From NCBI GenBank assembly GCA_003241645.1, contig QFOX01000002.1, positions 19,987 through 83,986 of the forward strand: a DNA stretch of 64,000 bases, in the 5' to 3' direction. Shown one piece after another: positions 1 to 8,454 of this stretch. A model generated the notes under the pieces. It saw only the letters and a list, made by a program, of their open reading frames with translations. It did not search any database and was not told the DNA's origin. The stretch's first letter is position 1. Every line of letters begins with the position of its first letter. The stretch comes from Azospirillum brasilense. Its GTDB lineage: Bacteria > Pseudomonadota > Alphaproteobacteria > Rickettsiales > UBA3002. Made by a program: the position numbers and the translations under genes.

Positions 1-1
1 G

Positions 2-736
2 GCGGCGGTGTTCGTGGAATCGCCCGCCAACCCGACCCTGCAACTGACCGACATTGCGCATGTGTGCCGCTGCGCCAAACAGTCCGGCGCGATCGTCATC
101 ATCGATAACGTGTTCGCCACGCCGCTGTTCCAGCGCCCGCTGGAGTTGGGGGCGGATATGGTCATCTATTCCACCACCAAATATTTCGATGGGCAGGGCC
201 GCACGCTTGGCGGTGTCATCCTCGGCAGCAAGCAGCTGCTGGAAGAAAAGGTGCTGCCCTTCCACCGCCATACCGGCCCGGCGCTGAGCCCGTTCAATGC
301 GTGGGTCATCCTGAAAGGGCTGGAAACGCTCGGCATCCGTATGGAGCGGCACGTGGCCAACGCCAAGCGCCTCGCCACCGTGCTGGAGGCCCACCCGGCC
401 GTGGCGCGCGTGCATTACCCGGGCCTGCCCAGCTTCCCGCAATACGCGCTGGCCCAGCAGCAGATGAAAGAACCCGGCGCGCTGATGGCCATCGAATTCA
501 AGGGCGGCAAGGAAGCGGCCTTCGCGTTCCTGAACGGGCTGCGCATCGTCAGCATCTCGAACAATCTGGGTGATGCGAAAAGTCTGGCCACCCACCCCGC
601 CACCACCACGCACAGCAACCTGAGCGCTGAGGCGCGCGCCGCCATCGGCATTACGGATGGTATGGTGCGGCTTTCCGTGGGGCTTGAGAGCATCGCCGAT
701 CTGGAGCGCGACGTGCTGAACGCGTTGAAAGGCTAG
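2..736 (+). CDS. metZ: O-succinylhomoserine sulfhydrylase, C-terminal part (5' end outside window)
   Basis: PLP-dependent Cys/Met-metabolism enzyme, expected to make homocysteine from O-succinylhomoserine and sulfide in methionine synthesis. The frame is open to the left edge, so the N-terminus is missing. Visible are the ESPANPTL motif, the PLP-aspartate region (IIDNVFATP) and the PLP-lysine segment STTKYFDGQGR, whose DGQGR form is typical of the sulfhydrylase branch rather than cystathionine gamma-lyase. The C-terminal SVGLESIADL motif is intact. A DUF192-type gene follows after 4 bp, so they may be cotranscribed. Family certain; exact substrate is inferred from motif flavour. Confidence 0.85.
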   Translation, partial: AAVFVESPANPTLQLTDIAHVCRCAKQSGAIVIIDNVFATPLFQRPLELGADMVIYSTTKYFDGQGRTLGGVILGSKQLLEEKVLPFHRHTGPALSPFNAWVILKGLETLGIRMERHVANAKRLATVLEAHPAVARVHYPGLPSFPQYALAQQQMKEPGALMAIEFKGGKEAAFAFLNGLRIVSISNNLGDAKSLATHPATTTHSNLSAEARAAIGITDGMVRLSVGLESIADLERDVLNALKG

Positions 737-740
737 CCAT

Positions 741-1199
741 ATGAAGCGCGCGCTGGGAACATGGGTGGTGAGCGTGGTGATGGCCTTCGCGGCGCAGGCC
801 GCCAGCCTGCCGGTGACGGAGGCGACCATCTACACCAAGGGCGGCGAAGTGCCCTTCTCGCTGGAAGTGGCCGCCACGCCGGATGCGCGCATGACCGGGC
901 TGATGAACCGCACCGACATGGGCAGCGAAGACGGCATGCTTTTCCTGTTCCCCAAGCCGCATGATTACGCGTTCTGGATGAAGAACACCGAGATCCCGCT
1001 GGATATTCTCTACATCAACGCCAAGCGGCGCATCGTGCATATCGAGCATAGCGCGACCCCGCACACGCTGACCGAGCGCGCCGCGGGCGAGCCGGTGGTA
1101 TCCGTCATCGAGCTTGACGGTGGGCGCGCAAGCCGCGAAGGTGTCGCCGTTGGAGACCATGTGCGCTATGAACTTTCCCCCGAGATCACGACTCGCTAG
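741..1199 (+). CDS. Exported DUF192 family protein
   Basis: A 152-residue protein with a Sec-type signal peptide (residues 1-20, ending AQA|ASLP). The mature part is a complete DUF192 domain: the TPDARMTGLMNR opening, GMLFLFPKPHDYAFWMKNT core, IPLDILYIN strand, and the VIELDGGRASREGVAVGD ending. DUF192 proteins are small beta proteins of unknown biochemical role, usually periplasmic in alphaproteobacteria. The gene starts 4 bp after the metZ-like gene, and its end overlaps the next gene by 32 bp, so the three form one transcription unit. Confidence 0.85.
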   Translation: MKRALGTWVVSVVMAFAAQAASLPVTEATIYTKGGEVPFSLEVAATPDARMTGLMNRTDMGSEDGMLFLFPKPHDYAFWMKNTEIPLDILYINAKRRIVHIEHSATPHTLTERAAGEPVVSVIELDGGRASREGVAVGDHVRYELSPEITTR

Positions 1200-1722
1200 C
1201 CTTGCTGCGGCGCTTTGCCTGCTGGCGCTTGTACACCCCGCCATGGCGCAGACCGCGGTGATCTTTGAGCGCACGAAAATCCGCATCGACCCCGTGGCAG
1301 TGGTGGTGCAAGCCCCGGCGAAAGACGGCGAACCAGCCCCCGCGCCGGAGCCGCGCCTGCCGGTGAATTACGACATTGAAGAACGCGGCGAAGAAGCGCT
1401 GCAGCTGGAATACATCCACACCCTCAACACCCTTACCGACAGCACGGGCGTGGCCATCGTGTTCAACCCGCCGGGCGTGGTGGCGCTGCCGCGCATGCAG
1501 GTCTTCACGCCGGTGGATGTGTTGTTCGTGGCGGAAGACGGCACCATCCTGCAGATCTACCCCGATGCAACACTCGGCACGCTGGACCAGGACGTGTACG
1601 CGAAAGATCCCGTGCGCGCCTTCGTGTTCCTGAAGGCGGGCGAAGTGGCGGCCAGGAACATCCGCCCGCGCGACATGATCGCGGGCACCATGTTCACCCC
1701 CGCCCCGCCGGTGCTGGAGTAG
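1168..1722 (+). CDS. Exported protein with divergent DUF192-like C-terminus
   Basis: About 184 residues from the ATG at 1168 (another ATG at 1159). A signal peptide is clear (hydrophobic stretch ending HPAMAQ). Residues ~110-180 repeat the order of elements of the preceding DUF192 protein: PVDVLFVAEDGTI, then VFLKAGEVAARNIRPRDMI, matching the IPLDILYINAKRR and VIELDGGRASREGVAVGD parts of its neighbour. The WMKNT motif is absent and the middle is Pro/Ala-rich. I infer a diverged tandem paralogue; function unknown. It overlaps the upstream gene by 32 bp, implying coupled translation. Confidence 0.65.
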   Translation: MNFPPRSRLASLAAALCLLALVHPAMAQTAVIFERTKIRIDPVAVVVQAPAKDGEPAPAPEPRLPVNYDIEERGEEALQLEYIHTLNTLTDSTGVAIVFNPPGVVALPRMQVFTPVDVLFVAEDGTILQIYPDATLGTLDQDVYAKDPVRAFVFLKAGEVAARNIRPRDMIAGTMFTPAPPVLE

Positions 1723-1966
1723 TTGCAAATCGCGCGCTGGAAGGGATCTGCTATCCCTTCGTCGCTACGCTCCGTACCCTTTTGGCTCCTCATGCTCGCC
1801 TCATTCCGCTTCGCTCCAAGTCGCTATCGCGGCTCGCGCCACTGCGGCGCTACGCAAGGAATGTTTCATCGAGAACCCTATAACGCCTTCGTCATGCTGA
1901 GCAGCGCGAAGCATCTCCTGCCCGAGATCCTTCGCTGCGCTCAGGATGACAAAAATGTGCGGTTGG
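1723..1966. repeat. Intergenic region with R2 palindromic repeat
   Basis: This 244-bp gap between two convergent genes holds a hairpin (AAGGGAT-5-ATCCCTT, about 1741-1759) and an imperfect palindromic element at 1891-1950 that begins GTCATGCTGAGC and ends GCTCAGGATGAC. The same family (R2) recurs at 53963-54015. No gene is visible. Confidence 0.6.
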
Positions 1967-2416
1967 CTAAAGCCCCAACGCGCGGGGTTCTTTGGGCGCG
2001 GGCAGAATCTCGATGATCACGAAGGCCTGTGCCAGCGGGTATTCATCCGTCAGCGTCACGTGGATATGCGCTTCGTGCCCCTCGGGCGTGAGGTGGTTCA
2101 GGGCGCGCATGGCGTTGCCCCACAGGCGAATGGTGGGTTTGCCGCCAGGCAGGTTCACCACTTCAATATCGCGCCAGAAAATGCCGCCGCCCGCGCCCAC
2201 CCCGGTGCCCAGCGCTTTGCCCATGGCTTCCTTCGCGGCGAAGCGCTTGGCATAGGTGCTGGCGATGCCGTTGCGCGCGCTGTCGCCTTTGCGCGAGCGG
2301 GCTTTTGCCTGCTCGGCGGGCGTGTACACGCGCGCTTCGAACCGCGTCCCGAATTTCTTCAGCGATTGTTCAATCCGGCGAATGTCGCACAGGTCCGATC
2401 CAAGTCCGATGATCAT
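1967..2416 (-). CDS. acpS: Holo-[acyl-carrier-protein] synthase
   Basis: Transfers 4'-phosphopantetheine from CoA to acyl carrier protein. The 149-residue protein starts [16 protein letters not shown], with the Mg-binding aspartate in the GSDLCDI motif, and has the second motif [15 protein letters not shown] holding the conserved Glu and Lys. It ends in the typical small beta domain ([17 protein letters not shown]). Its start overlaps the pdxJ stop by 4 bp (ATGA), so the two are translationally coupled; pdxJ-acpS is a common proteobacterial pair. Confidence 0.95.
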   Translation of the reverse strand: MIIGLGSDLCDIRRIEQSLKKFGTRFEARVYTPAEQAKARSRKGDSARNGIASTYAKRFAAKEAMGKALGTGVGAGGGIFWRDIEVVNLPGGKPTIRLWGNAMRALNHLTPEGHEAHIHVTLTDEYPLAQAFVIIEILPAPKEPRALGL

Positions 2417-3222
2417 GCGCGTGCTCCGTCCATTACTTGGCGCATTTTTTTGATTGCGGCATCCAGCCCCACGAACATGGCCTCGCCCATCAGGAAATGG
2501 CCGATATTCAGCTCCACCACTTCTGGCAGAGCGGCAATGGCGGGGGTGTTCGCGTAATTCAGGCCGTGGCCCGCATGCACTTCCAGCCCCAGCGAGTGCG
2601 CCAGCGTTGCCCCGGCGGCAATGCGCGCGCGTTCTTCCGCCAGCGCTGCCTGTTGTTGCGCCCTCACCCTCCCGCTATCGCGGGTCCCTCCCTCTCCCTC
2701 AGGGAGAGGGTTGGGGTGAGGGTGCAGCGCTTGGAAAAGCTCTGCGTAATGGCCGGTGTGCAGCTCGATCACGGGTGCACCAATGCTGGAAGCAGCACGA
2801 ATCTGCGCCTCGTTCGCGTCAATGAACAGCGACACGCGCAGCCCCGCCGCAAGGAACGGCTGAATATACGTTCGTAAAAACGCCTGCTGGCCCGCCACGT
2901 CCAGCCCGCCTTCGGTGGTTTTTTCCGCGCGCTTCTCGGGCACGAGGCACACCGCATGCGGCATGACCGAAAGGGCAATACGCTGCATTTCTTCCGTCGC
3001 GGCCATTTCGAAATTCAATGGCAGGCCCACGGCCTTCAGGCGCGGCATGTCAGCGTCGCGAATATGGCGGCGATCCTCGCGCAGGTGGGCGGTAATGCCA
3101 TCCGCCCCCGCATGGCGGGCCAGTTCGGCGGCATGCACGGGGTCGGGGTGTGTGCCATCGCGCGCGTTGCGCAGCGTGGCCACATGGTCGATATTCACGC
3201 CGAGGCGGAGTTTCTTAAGCAT
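2413..3222 (-). CDS. pdxJ: Pyridoxine 5'-phosphate synthase with in-frame repeat insertion
   Basis: Condenses 1-deoxyxylulose-5-phosphate with 3-amino-2-oxopropyl phosphate to pyridoxine phosphate in DXP-dependent vitamin B6 synthesis. Clear motifs: [15 protein letters not shown] at the N-terminus, [23 protein letters not shown] and VHAGHGLNY near the end. At 269 residues it is longer than the ~240-250 usual for the family. The excess is about 22 residues ([20 protein letters not shown]...) encoded by an R3 palindromic repeat at 2661-2724, between the HTGHYAE strand and the following helix. The reading frame survives. An R1 repeat lies only 7 bp upstream of the start codon. Confidence 0.93.
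   Translation of the reverse strand: MLKKLRLGVNIDHVATLRNARDGTHPDPVHAAELARHAGADGITAHLREDRRHIRDADMPRLKAVGLPLNFEMAATEEMQRIALSVMPHAVCLVPEKRAEKTTEGGLDVAGQQAFLRTYIQPFLAAGLRVSLFIDANEAQIRAASSIGAPVIELHTGHYAELFQALHPHPNPLPEGEGGTRDSGRVRAQQQAALAEERARIAAGATLAHSLGLEVHAGHGLNYANTPAIAALPEVVELNIGHFLMGEAMFVGLDAAIKKMRQVMDGARA
2661..2724. repeat. R3 palindromic repeat inside pdxJ
   Basis: A 64-bp element, CCCTCACCCTCCCGCT at one end and GGTTGGGGTGAGGGTG at the other, with an internal CTCTCCCTCAGGGAGAG stem. It matches the element at 4105-4168 at 63 of 64 positions. It lies within the pdxJ reading frame and is translated. Confidence 0.9.
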
Positions 3223-3228
3223 TTCTTT

Positions 3229-3296
3229 GTCATTCCTGAGCAGGCAGGAATCTCCTTAAACGAATCAGAGTAGATCCCTGCGTTCGCAGGGATGAC
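3229..3296. repeat. R1 palindromic repeat upstream of pdxJ
   Basis: Starts GTCATTCCTGAGCAGGCAGG and ends GATCCCTGCGTTCGCAGGGATGAC, so its ends are inverted copies of each other and each contains its own small hairpin. Other copies are at 50699-50772, 52978 onward, 53102 onward and 61174-61264. It occupies the region where the pdxJ leader or promoter must be. Confidence 0.8.
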
Positions 3297-3334
3297 AACA
3301 CATGAAGCTGTTTTGTGCACTTCGCAAATAAAAA

Positions 3335-3354
3335 GGGCGACCCGAAGGCCGCCC
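3335..3354 (-). terminator. Rho-independent terminator of the 3384-3953 gene
   Basis: On the minus strand: GGGCGGCC, TTCG loop, GGTCGCCC (one G-U pair), followed by a run of five T. It lies 30 bp past the stop of the unknown gene at 3384-3953. Confidence 0.85.
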
Positions 3355-3383
3355 CTTTGCACGGAATGGAAATGCGTGGTCGC

Positions 3384-3953
3384 TTACGCGCGGCCTGCAG
3401 CTTGCGCCGGTGCGCTTGCGCGCTCGGCTTCAACTTTTGCGGTGTGCTTGCCGAACACGCGGTCAGCAATGGCTTTGGTGCCAACACCCGCTACGACAGT
3501 TGCACCAACAATTGCTACAGCATGTTTACCTTTGATATTTTTCCACGCAGGCATGGGCTTCTCAAGTTTGGTAAGGCCTTCTTTGATGCCTTTCAGTGCG
3601 GCATTCAAATCTTTGCTGCCCTCTTTGGTGGCTTTACCAATTTTGCTAGCCATCTCACCAACGCCCGATTCAGGCTTCAATGTGGCAGCTGCATCATCGA
3701 TTTTTTGGAATGCACCTTTGAACTTGTCGCCAAGTTTTACGCCATCTTCACCAACGGTTTCGGCAACTTTACGTACCGCGTCGCCAAATGCAGCTTTTTT
3801 TCCACCTTCAACAAAGGCTTCTTTACCTTCGATTGCATGTTGAATTACGCGATTGGCGACCGATTTCGTACTCGCAATTGCAGTTCCAGCAGCAGCCCCA
3901 GTGCCCAAAACGACACCAATCGTGCCACTGCCCTGTTTCTCGTTATCGCTCAT
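3384..3953 (-). CDS. Unknown protein with two hydrophobic Gly/Ala segments
   Basis: I do not recognise this 189-residue protein. It has a glycine-rich hydrophobic stretch near residues 9-27 (GTIGVVLGTGAAAGTAIAS), a lysine-rich, probably helical middle with short KxGKATKEGSKDL-like segments, and a second hydrophobic stretch near 145-163 (HAVAIVGATVVAGVGTKAI), then a charged Ala-rich tail ending in AAGRA. There is no signal peptide. It has its own terminator and an upstream pair of 11-bp-spaced TTCAC repeats shared with five other unknown genes, so it is a monocistronic member of that candidate regulon. Its composition is less GC-rich than neighbours. Confidence 0.7.
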   Translation of the reverse strand: MSDNEKQGSGTIGVVLGTGAAAGTAIASTKSVANRVIQHAIEGKEAFVEGGKKAAFGDAVRKVAETVGEDGVKLGDKFKGAFQKIDDAAATLKPESGVGEMASKIGKATKEGSKDLNAALKGIKEGLTKLEKPMPAWKNIKGKHAVAIVGATVVAGVGTKAIADRVFGKHTAKVEAERASAPAQAAGRA

Positions 3954-3989
3954 GATACACTCCGTGCGTTATGCGATTTCCATAGGTGC

Positions 3990-4032
3990 AATGTAACCCA
4001 AGGCGCATGCAAGTAGTGTGAAGGTTCTGTGA
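3990..4032 (-). promoter_or_regulatory. Candidate PhoB/OmpR-type site and promoter for the 3384-3953 gene
   Basis: On the minus strand two CCTTCAC units occur exactly 11 bp apart (TCAC cores at 4032-4029 and 4021-4018). After 21-22 bp follows a -10-like TTACAT/TACATT (3996-3990), about 40 bp before the ATG at 3953. A third, weaker unit (CTTGCAT) lies in phase. See the regulon finding. Confidence 0.55.
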
Positions 4033-4104
4033 AGGTTGCGGATGTGCGTTGGCGGCTTGCCGCTTGCGTCCCCGCAATCCCGGCGAAAGCCAGCATCTAT
4101 AAGG

Positions 4105-4168
4105 CCCTCACCCTCCCGCTAGCGCGGGTCCCTCCCTCTCCCTCAGGGAGAGGGTTGGGGTGAGGGTG
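4105..4168. repeat. R3 palindromic repeat downstream of rsh
   Basis: A near-identical copy (one mismatch in 64) of the element inside pdxJ, placed 4 bp beyond the rsh stop codon. It could form a strong hairpin at the 3' end of the rsh transcript, but no T-run follows. Confidence 0.88.
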
Positions 4169-4172
4169 CAGA

Positions 4173-6326
4173 TTAGACGCGGTCCACCGCCTGCACCACG
4201 TCTTTGGCGCGCAAGCTGCTGATAATATTCTGCAAATGGCGCGAGTTCTTCACTTCCACGTCGATCAGCAGGTCGAAGAAATCGGTGGAGCGGTTGAGGA
4301 TCTTCAGGTTGCTGATGTTGCCGCCATCCTTCGCGATGACGTTCGCCACGCTGGCCAGCGCCGCGGTCTCGTGGCTGAGCGACACTTTCAGGCGGCCGAT
4401 GAACAGGTCGTCCTGGTTCTGCGCGTCCCATGCCACGTCGAGCCATTTCTCCGGCGCGTCGGCATAGTTCTCGAGCGTGTCGCAATCCATGGTGTGGATG
4501 GTGACGCCTTTGCCGGTGGCCACGATGCCCACGATCTTGTCGCCCGGAATGGGGTGGCAGCAGCCCGCGAAATGGATGGCCATGCCCGGAATGAGCCCGC
4601 GGATGGGCATGGGCACGGCTTTTTTCTGCTTCTTCTTCAGGTTGGCGGCGGTGAAGGGGTTCTTCACGCCCGCGCTTTCGGATTTGCGGGTGTGGAACAC
4701 CGCATCGTAGACCTGATTGCGGTTGATGAGCCCCTCGCCCACCTCGGCATACAGGTCGTCGGCTTCTTTTTTCTTGAACACGGCCAGCGCCGGCTCAAGC
4801 ATCTTATCGGTCAGGTCGTGGCCTTCCTGCTTGAAGGTCTTGGTGAGGATGGCCTTGCCGAGGGTGATGTATTCGTCGCGCTGCTGCTCGCGCATGTAGC
4901 GGCGAATTTCCGAGCGCGCTTTGCCGGTAACGACGAACCGTTCCCATGTGGGGCTGGGGGTCTGCGTTTTGGCGGTGATGATCTCGACCTGATCGCCATT
5001 CTTCAGCACATGCTTCAGCGGCACGATGCGGCCATTCACCTTGGCGCCCACACAGGTGAAGCCCACGCCCGAATGCACGGCGAAGGCGAAATCCACCGGG
5101 GTTGAGCCGCGCGGCAGCGCGATGATGTCACCCTTCGGCGTGAAGGCGAACACCTGGTCGTGGTACATCTCGAGCTTGGTGTGCTCGAGGAATTCTTCCG
5201 CGCCCTCGGATTGCTCGAGGATCTCCAGCAACTCGCGCACCCAGCGGTATTGCTTGCCATCGCGCGCGACCGTGCCGTCGGCATTTTTATTCTGCTTGTA
5301 GCCCCAGTGCGCCGCGATCCCGTATTCGGCGATCTCGTGCATTTCCTCAGTGCGGATCTGCACCTCGATACGCTGCTGCTGCGGGCCGATGACCGCTGTG
5401 TGGATGGACTGGTAGCCGTTCACTTTCGGGGTCGAAATGTAGTCCTTAAAGTGGCCGGGAATGGTGTGGTATTTCTCGTGGATGAGGCCGAGGATGGCGT
5501 AGCATTCGCCCACGCTGTGGGTGATGACGCGGAAGCCCACAATGTCGGCCAGCTGCTCGAAGGTCACACCCTTGGCTTCCATTTTTTTCCAGATGGAATA
5601 GGGTTTTTTCTCGCGGCCATAGATCTTGATGTCGGTCAGCCCGCCGCCGTTGGAAAGTTCGTAGAGGATCTCTTCCACGCGCTGGATCTGGCTCTGGCCT
5701 TGCTTGCGCAGGAATTCCAGCCGGGTGATGATGGATTCGCGCGCCTCGGGGAACAGCTCCTTGAAGGCAAGATCCTGCAGCTCTTCCTTCATACGGCGCA
5801 TGCCGATGCGTTCGGCCAGCGCGGCGTAAATTTCCAGCGTTTCACGGGCAATGCGCTGGCGCTTTTCCGGCTTGGGAATGTAGTGCAGCGTTTCCATGTT
5901 GTGCAGGCGGTCGGCCAGCTTCACCATCAGCACGCGCAGATCCTGCGCCATGGCGATCACCAGCTTGCGGAAATTTTCGGCCTGCTTGCTGGATTCGGAT
6001 TTGATCTCAAGGCGGTTCAGCTTGGTGACCCCGTCCACCAGCGTGCGGATCTCGTGACCGAACAGCGATTCAATTTCATCCAGCGTGGCGTCGGTGTCCT
6101 CCACCGTGTCATGCAGCAGCGCGGTGATAATGCTGGCCGTGTCCAGCCGGTACTGGGTCAGTTTATAGGCCACTTCCACCGGGTGGCTGAAATAGGGGTC
6201 GCCGCTGGCGCGCTTCTGCGCCCCGTGCTTCTGCATGGCGTACACATAGGCGCGGTTGAGCGCGTCTTCATCCGCATCCGGGTCATAGGCCCGGATCTTC
6301 TCGACAAGTTCCATCTGGCGTATCAT
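4173..6326 (-). CDS. rsh: Bifunctional (p)ppGpp synthetase/hydrolase
   Basis: Makes and degrades the stringent-response alarmone (p)ppGpp. Of about 717 residues, the N-terminal HD hydrolase domain has HPVEVAYKL and the catalytic ALLHDTVEDTD motif. The synthetase domain has GREKKPYSIWKKM and the YQSIHTAVIGP and EVQIRTEEMHEIAEYGIAAH motifs. Then come TGS (FAFTPKGDIIALPRGSTPVDFA), the zinc-finger region (HFAGCCHPIPGDKIVGI) and a C-terminal ACT domain. Both active sites look intact. I chose the ATG at 6326 (MIRQMELVEKI, the usual family start); ATGs at 6335 and 6314 are alternatives. rpoZ lies upstream on the same strand, the common alphaproteobacterial order. Confidence 0.95.
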   Translation of the reverse strand: MIRQMELVEKIRAYDPDADEDALNRAYVYAMQKHGAQKRASGDPYFSHPVEVAYKLTQYRLDTASIITALLHDTVEDTDATLDEIESLFGHEIRTLVDGVTKLNRLEIKSESSKQAENFRKLVIAMAQDLRVLMVKLADRLHNMETLHYIPKPEKRQRIARETLEIYAALAERIGMRRMKEELQDLAFKELFPEARESIITRLEFLRKQGQSQIQRVEEILYELSNGGGLTDIKIYGREKKPYSIWKKMEAKGVTFEQLADIVGFRVITHSVGECYAILGLIHEKYHTIPGHFKDYISTPKVNGYQSIHTAVIGPQQQRIEVQIRTEEMHEIAEYGIAAHWGYKQNKNADGTVARDGKQYRWVRELLEILEQSEGAEEFLEHTKLEMYHDQVFAFTPKGDIIALPRGSTPVDFAFAVHSGVGFTCVGAKVNGRIVPLKHVLKNGDQVEIITAKTQTPSPTWERFVVTGKARSEIRRYMREQQRDEYITLGKAILTKTFKQEGHDLTDKMLEPALAVFKKKEADDLYAEVGEGLINRNQVYDAVFHTRKSESAGVKNPFTAANLKKKQKKAVPMPIRGLIPGMAIHFAGCCHPIPGDKIVGIVATGKGVTIHTMDCDTLENYADAPEKWLDVAWDAQNQDDLFIGRLKVSLSHETAALASVANVIAKDGGNISNLKILNRSTDFFDLLIDVEVKNSRHLQNIISSLRAKDVVQAVDRV

Positions 6327-6380
6327 GCAGCGCAATATAGCGCTGATTTCAGCAGCTTGCTAGCGGTATTGCATCGGATA

Positions 6381-6450
6381 TGCGGTCAGCAGACCGCATG
6401 AGCCATCAGCTCGCGAAGCGACACGAAGCAATCGCACAGCAGGTGCGATC
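6381..6450. repeat. R5 hairpins between rpoZ and rsh
   Basis: Two stem-loops lie in the 164-bp rpoZ-rsh gap: TGCGGTC-AGCA-GACCGCA (6381-6398) and ATCGCAC-AGCAG-GTGCGAT (6431-6449). The first has a relative at 54042-54059 (AGCGGTC-AGTA-GACCGCT), where the following bases also resemble each other. They may shape the rpoZ-rsh transcript; no T-run makes them obvious terminators. Confidence 0.5.
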
Positions 6451-6490
6451 TTGCGGAGTAGTGCTAAAAATAGGGAGCGAAGCGACCGAA

Positions 6491-6883
6491 CTAGTCTTCG
6501 ACTTCGATGTTCTCTTCCACGAAGCTCATGCCGCCCGAAGGTTCCTGCGGAATGTACTGGCTGGCGTCGTTGAACGCGTCCTCAATATCGGCGGCACCCT
6601 CGGCGAAGTTGCTGCCCATGTCGCTCTCACCTTCGATGCGATCGTTGGGGTCGAAGCCCACTTTCTTCTGGAAATGCTGGATAATTTCTTCCTGCACGAT
6701 GTTCAGGTCAATGGTCTTATCGGCGATCTCGCGCAGCGAAACCACGGCGTCCTTGTCGTTGTCGCGGTCGATCGTCAGCGGCATGCCCGAGGAAATCTGC
6801 TTCGCGCGCTGGGCAGCGGTCACCACCAGGTCAAAGCGGTTCGGGATGTTCAGGATGCAATCTTCAACGGTAACGCGAGCCAT
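6491..6883 (-). CDS. rpoZ: RNA polymerase omega subunit
   Basis: Small RNA polymerase subunit that helps assembly and carries one ppGpp-binding site in proteobacteria. The 130-residue protein begins [20 protein letters not shown] and contains the family motif [11 protein letters not shown] and the [16 protein letters not shown] segment. The C-terminal half is an acidic extension (ending ENIEVED) as in many alphaproteobacteria. The start at 6883 is fixed by the conserved MARVTVEDC opening, although the frame remains open further upstream. Confidence 0.95.
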   Translation of the reverse strand: MARVTVEDCILNIPNRFDLVVTAAQRAKQISSGMPLTIDRDNDKDAVVSLREIADKTIDLNIVQEEIIQHFQKKVGFDPNDRIEGESDMGSNFAEGAADIEDAFNDASQYIPQEPSGGMSFVEENIEVED

Positions 6884-6970
6884 GGATACTCCAGCAGGAA
6901 ATGATGAGAATTGGGGGCATGTACGGGATTCGCTTGCGATTTGCAAGAGAAACTCTATATCGTGCGCATT

Positions 6971-7918
6971 ATGGCCGAAACACTCCCCATCACCCCCGCT
7001 GCGGATAAAAAACTGCCCAAGCCGGACTGGATTCGCGTGCGCGCCCCGCAAAGCGAGGGCTACAAAAGCACGCGTGACCTGATGCGGGCCAACAACCTGC
7101 ACACCGTGTGCGAGGAAGCCGCCTGCCCGAACATCGGCGAATGCTGGAGCCAGAAGCACGCTACTATGATGATCCTGGGCGACACCTGCACCCGTGCCTG
7201 CGCCTTCTGCAACATCAAGACCGGGGTGCCCAACCCCGTGAATAAGGACGAGCCGCGCGACGTGGCCATGGCCGTGCAGAAGCTGGGCCTGCGCCATGTG
7301 GTGTTGACCAGCGTGGACCGTGATGATCTGGAGGATGGCGGCGCGAACCACTTCGCGCAATGCATCGAATATATTCGCACCACCGCGCCGGACACGACCA
7401 TTGAGATCCTGACCCCGGATTTCCGCCGGAAAGATGGTAATCTCGAGATCGTGGTGAAGGCCCGGCCCGATGTGTTCAACCATAATATCGAGACCGTGCC
7501 CCGGCTGTACCAGCGCATTCGCCCCGGCGCGCGCTATTTCCATTCACTGAACCTGCTGAAGAAGGTGAAAGAGCTGAACCCCGCCATTTTCACCAAATCC
7601 GGCATCATGGTGGGTTTGGGCGAGACCAAGGAAGAAGTGCTGCAGGTGATGGATGATTTCCGCTCGGCCGATATCGACTTCATCACCATTGGCCAATATT
7701 TGCAGCCCACGCCGAACCACGCGCCGGTCGATCGTTACGTAACGCCGGACGAGTTCCGTTATTACGAACGCGTGGCCAAAACCAAAGGCTTTTTGATGGT
7801 GGCCGCCTCGCCGCTTACCCGCTCCAGTTACCATGCGGATGCGGATTTCGCGCAGATGCGCGACAACCGCAATGCGCAGCTGGCGGCACAGCACCCCGCA
7901 CCCGCTAATGATGCATAG
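6971..7918 (+). CDS. lipA: Lipoyl synthase
   Basis: Radical-SAM enzyme inserting two sulfurs into octanoyl groups on lipoyl domains. The 315-residue protein has the auxiliary-cluster motif [12 protein letters not shown], the radical SAM motif CTRACAFC, and the [22 protein letters not shown] and [12 protein letters not shown] segments. The family's C-terminal serine ligand is seen in [10 protein letters not shown]. The ATG at 6971 is preferred because the family protein starts close to the PDWIRVRAP motif. Confidence 0.97.
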   Translation: MAETLPITPAADKKLPKPDWIRVRAPQSEGYKSTRDLMRANNLHTVCEEAACPNIGECWSQKHATMMILGDTCTRACAFCNIKTGVPNPVNKDEPRDVAMAVQKLGLRHVVLTSVDRDDLEDGGANHFAQCIEYIRTTAPDTTIEILTPDFRRKDGNLEIVVKARPDVFNHNIETVPRLYQRIRPGARYFHSLNLLKKVKELNPAIFTKSGIMVGLGETKEEVLQVMDDFRSADIDFITIGQYLQPTPNHAPVDRYVTPDEFRYYERVAKTKGFLMVAASPLTRSSYHADADFAQMRDNRNAQLAAQHPAPANDA

Positions 7919-7920
7919 TC

Positions 7921-8454
7921 ATGACGGCTAAGCGTTGGTTCTATTCGATGTTGGCGCTACCCGTAGGGCTACCCCTATTCTTATGCCTTATGGCCCATTT
8001 GCTTTATGCGACCATGCCCGATCTAGCCTTTAGCTACGAAATTAAAAATGACCGCGTTCATTATACTTATTCCAATGGCTCTGGTACATACGGCGTTGGT
8101 ATTGGATATAATGCAGTTGTAACGTATCTTACAGCACCAGTAAGAATTTATCCTATATTGTTGGCAATGATTATTCAGCAGTCGCTTGAATATGCGTTTT
8201 ACTACTTAGCATTCGTTCTAATAATTTTCTGGTGGAGTCATAATAAACCGTTTGAGCGTATCAGAAGAATTATCTGGAAATTACCCTTACTTTATTACCC
8301 AATCTTTCTGGTTGGCTGGATAATTGAAAATTCCGGCAAGGGCTTAGGGCTGCAGATTATTGTTATGCCAATATTTATAATCACGGCTTATTTTTATGTC
8401 GCATTAGCGTGGGGGCTTACTCCTGAACGGTATAAAAATGCACCGCCACGCTGA
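7921..8454 (+). CDS. Unknown AT-rich integral membrane protein
   Basis: A 177-residue protein I do not recognise. Hydropathy by eye suggests four membrane segments: residues ~8-28, ~73-90 with 93-110, ~122-138 and ~148-166, and a polar loop at ~38-65 rich in Asn/Tyr/Gly. It starts 2 bp after the lipA stop and its end overlaps the next gene by 17 bp, so it sits within the lipA-RatA unit. Codon use is clearly AT-rich (TTA, ATA, AAT codons) against flanking GC-rich genes, suggesting recent acquisition or relaxed selection. Confidence 0.75.
   Translation: MTAKRWFYSMLALPVGLPLFLCLMAHLLYATMPDLAFSYEIKNDRVHYTYSNGSGTYGVGIGYNAVVTYLTAPVRIYPILLAMIIQQSLEYAFYYLAFVLIIFWWSHNKPFERIRRIIWKLPLLYYPIFLVGWIIENSGKGLGLQIIVMPIFIITAYFYVALAWGLTPERYKNAPPR

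Noticed and set aside
4108..4485. A 125-codon minus-strand frame with the repeat-encoded peptide [12 protein letters not shown]
   Set aside because: It is an out-of-phase frame over the end of rsh and the R3 repeat; that peptide is a known artefact of such repeats.
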